DNA of 64,000 nt from Bacillota bacterium (lineage in GTDB: Bacteria; Bacillota; Clostridia; Lachnospirales; Lachnospiraceae). Both the position numbers and the translations under genes were made by a program. This document shows positions 62,942 to 64,000 of this stretch, piece after piece; the first letter of the stretch is position 1, and the number at the start of each line of letters is the position of its first letter. The stretch is from positions 1 through 64,000 of the forward strand of contig JAEYOQ010000017.1 of assembly GCA_023411555.1 (NCBI GenBank), written 5' to 3'. The notes under the pieces are model-generated. The model ran no database searches, was not told the origin of the DNA, and saw nothing but the letters and a program-made list of their open reading frames with translations.

Positions 62942-62996
62942 CAACATGGCAGCCAAGTTATAATCAAAGTGTACCACTTGGCTGCCATGTTGTCAA
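62942..62996 (-). promoter_or_regulatory. Promoter with 17-bp perfect inverted-repeat operator of the nucleoside locus
   Basis: On the minus strand TTGACA (62991-62996) and TACACT (62968-62973) are 17 bp apart. CAACATGGCAGCCAAGT (62942-62958) and its exact complement (62976-62992) flank the -10; each arm contains the palindromic word TGGCAGCCA. One operator fills the spacer and the other lies past the -10, an ideal layout for repression by the GntR-type protein encoded downstream. Confidence 0.75.
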
Positions 62997-63173
62997 CAAA
63001 TTTCAACTTATATTTATTTCAAAATAATACACATTGCACAATAGACTCATGTAACCTTATTAGTCAGCATTGACTTTATATATAACTTTCCGAATTATAC
63101 AGTAATTATACTCACCAAAATGTCATATACATGCATAAAAATATGGATTTAAAGTTGCCTGTACAATAATAGC

Positions 63174-64000
63174 CTATACGTATTCTTGTTCAATCTCCTT
63201 GACCCGTCTATATAAGAAATCGTTGGCGGGTACATATATCTTATGCTTCTTAGCCATTTCTATCACAGTTCCTGCAAACATCTCAACTTCTGACGGTTTT
63301 CGATTAATGCGGTCCTGCCCCATGGAAGGAGTTCCTTCCGGATTAAGTTTCCCTATAATATCGATATACTGATTTAGATCTGCCTCGGATAGCTTAATTC
63401 CCTCTTTATCCGCGATAGCGATTACCTCACGCATGGCAGCAATCATGGTACGATTAGGTTCTCCATAGGCTAGCGCTCCGGCATAATTAGTATTATAAAC
63501 CATGCAGGTTTGATTAACCCCAACATTCAGCATGAACTTACTCCACATACGATGTAGGATGTCCTCCTCCACCACAAAGGGCAGATCGATCTTCTCAAAG
63601 AATGAGATAACTCGGGTCAGCTTATCTCTTTTTCTTTCATCCTCAATCCCCAGACGCAATTCTCCCATTCGGGTAAATTGCAGCTTATTGCCAAACTTCA
63701 TCGCATCCATACCTTGGGCTACCGTATAAAGAACCTTATCCATCCCATATTGTCTTCCTATAATCTCCTCACTAGATATTCCATTCAAAGCAGACAGGAT
63801 TATCGTATCCGGCCCAATGCATTTCTTCATGGAAATAAGAGCTTCAGAAAGTCCAGTATACTTAACCGCAACGATAAGCAAGTCAGTCGGTTCCGCTTCA
63901 CTATCCTTAGTTAACTTAAACTTAAGCTCTTCCTCATTGCAATAAAACGTCTGATTTTCATACTTTTTAAGACGGTTATCATCCATTATAAAGTCCACTG
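63174..64000 (-). CDS. panE: 2-dehydropantoate 2-reductase (PanE/ApbA family), N-terminus outside the window
   Basis: This reductase makes pantoate for coenzyme A synthesis, or reduces a related 2-keto acid. The visible part of about 274 residues includes the end of the nucleotide-binding domain (TDLLIVAVKYTGLSEAL) and the C-terminal domain with the catalytic Lys in WSKFMLNVGVNQ and the Glu/Ser region KPSEVEMFAGTV. The Rossmann GxGxxG start lies beyond base 64000, so the ATG at 63998 is internal. It is separated from the nucleoside operon by its own gap. Confidence 0.88.
   Translation of the reverse strand, partial: VDFIMDDNRLKKYENQTFYCNEEELKFKLTKDSEAEPTDLLIVAVKYTGLSEALISMKKCIGPDTIILSALNGISSEEIIGRQYGMDKVLYTVAQGMDAMKFGNKLQFTRMGELRLGIEDERKRDKLTRVISFFEKIDLPFVVEEDILHRMWSKFMLNVGVNQTCMVYNTNYAGALAYGEPNRTMIAAMREVIAIADKEGIKLSEADLNQYIDIIGKLNPEGTPSMGQDRINRKPSEVEMFAGTVIEMAKKHKIYVPANDFLYRRVKEIEQEYV

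Overview
The sequence looks like the chromosome of an anaerobic, sugar-fermenting Firmicute, most likely a Lachnospiraceae/Clostridia-type bacterium. The grounds are the AT-rich composition, strong AGGAGG-type ribosome binding sites, TTGACA/TATAAT promoters, lipobox signal peptides, LacI/GntR/MarR regulators, AgrA/AgrC-like signalling and clostripain-like protease. This placement is inference from gene content; no alignment was run.

Layout. (1) 1-4250 is an accessory scar: a two-gene unknown module on the minus strand, an oriT-like dyad, a MobV relaxase pseudogene (frameshift plus amber codon) and the C-terminal stub of a tyrosine recombinase, all next to a tRNA-Cys gene, the usual target of such elements. 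(2) 4576-9524 is an ECF transporter operon (S component, fused double ATPase, EcfT) followed by two paralogous SAM hydroxide adenosyltransferases. mnmA lies at 9784-10881. (3) 11272-25349 is a glycan locus: GH20, GH3, GH38 alpha-mannosidase, GH130 mannoside phosphorylase, a CUT1-type importer without its own ATPase and a divergent LacI regulator. The enzyme set suits salvage of N-glycan (mannose/GlcNAc) fragments.

(4) 25536-37480 is the most unusual part: secreted proteins (an InlB-repeat protein, a giant beta-helix/Ig-like protein broken by one amber codon, a clostripain-like lipoprotein), a zinc-ribbon/SHOCT protein and a LemA protein, next to a LytTR response regulator and GHKL sensor kinase. 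Three promoters in this region share one architecture: a CATGAAA direct repeat with exactly 21-bp period, then 25-27 bp, then the extended -10 TGATAGATT. I propose that they form the local regulon of the LytTR system. No agrB/agrD genes are present.

(5) 37548-41732 holds a heterodimeric ABC exporter and its MarR regulator. A ZIP metal transporter follows, which seems to start at an AUA codon. (6) 42895-50350 is a beta-galactoside locus: lacZ, a CUT1 importer and a divergent LacI regulator. (7) 50448-62864 is a long nucleoside uptake and salvage locus: three uridine phosphorylase-family enzymes, a GntR regulator, a BMP/NupNOPQ-type ABC importer, an 8-oxoguanine-deaminase-like amidohydrolase, a PfkB kinase, a nucleoside hydrolase and deoC. 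A 17-bp perfect inverted repeat overlaps its promoter. The window ends inside a panE-like gene.
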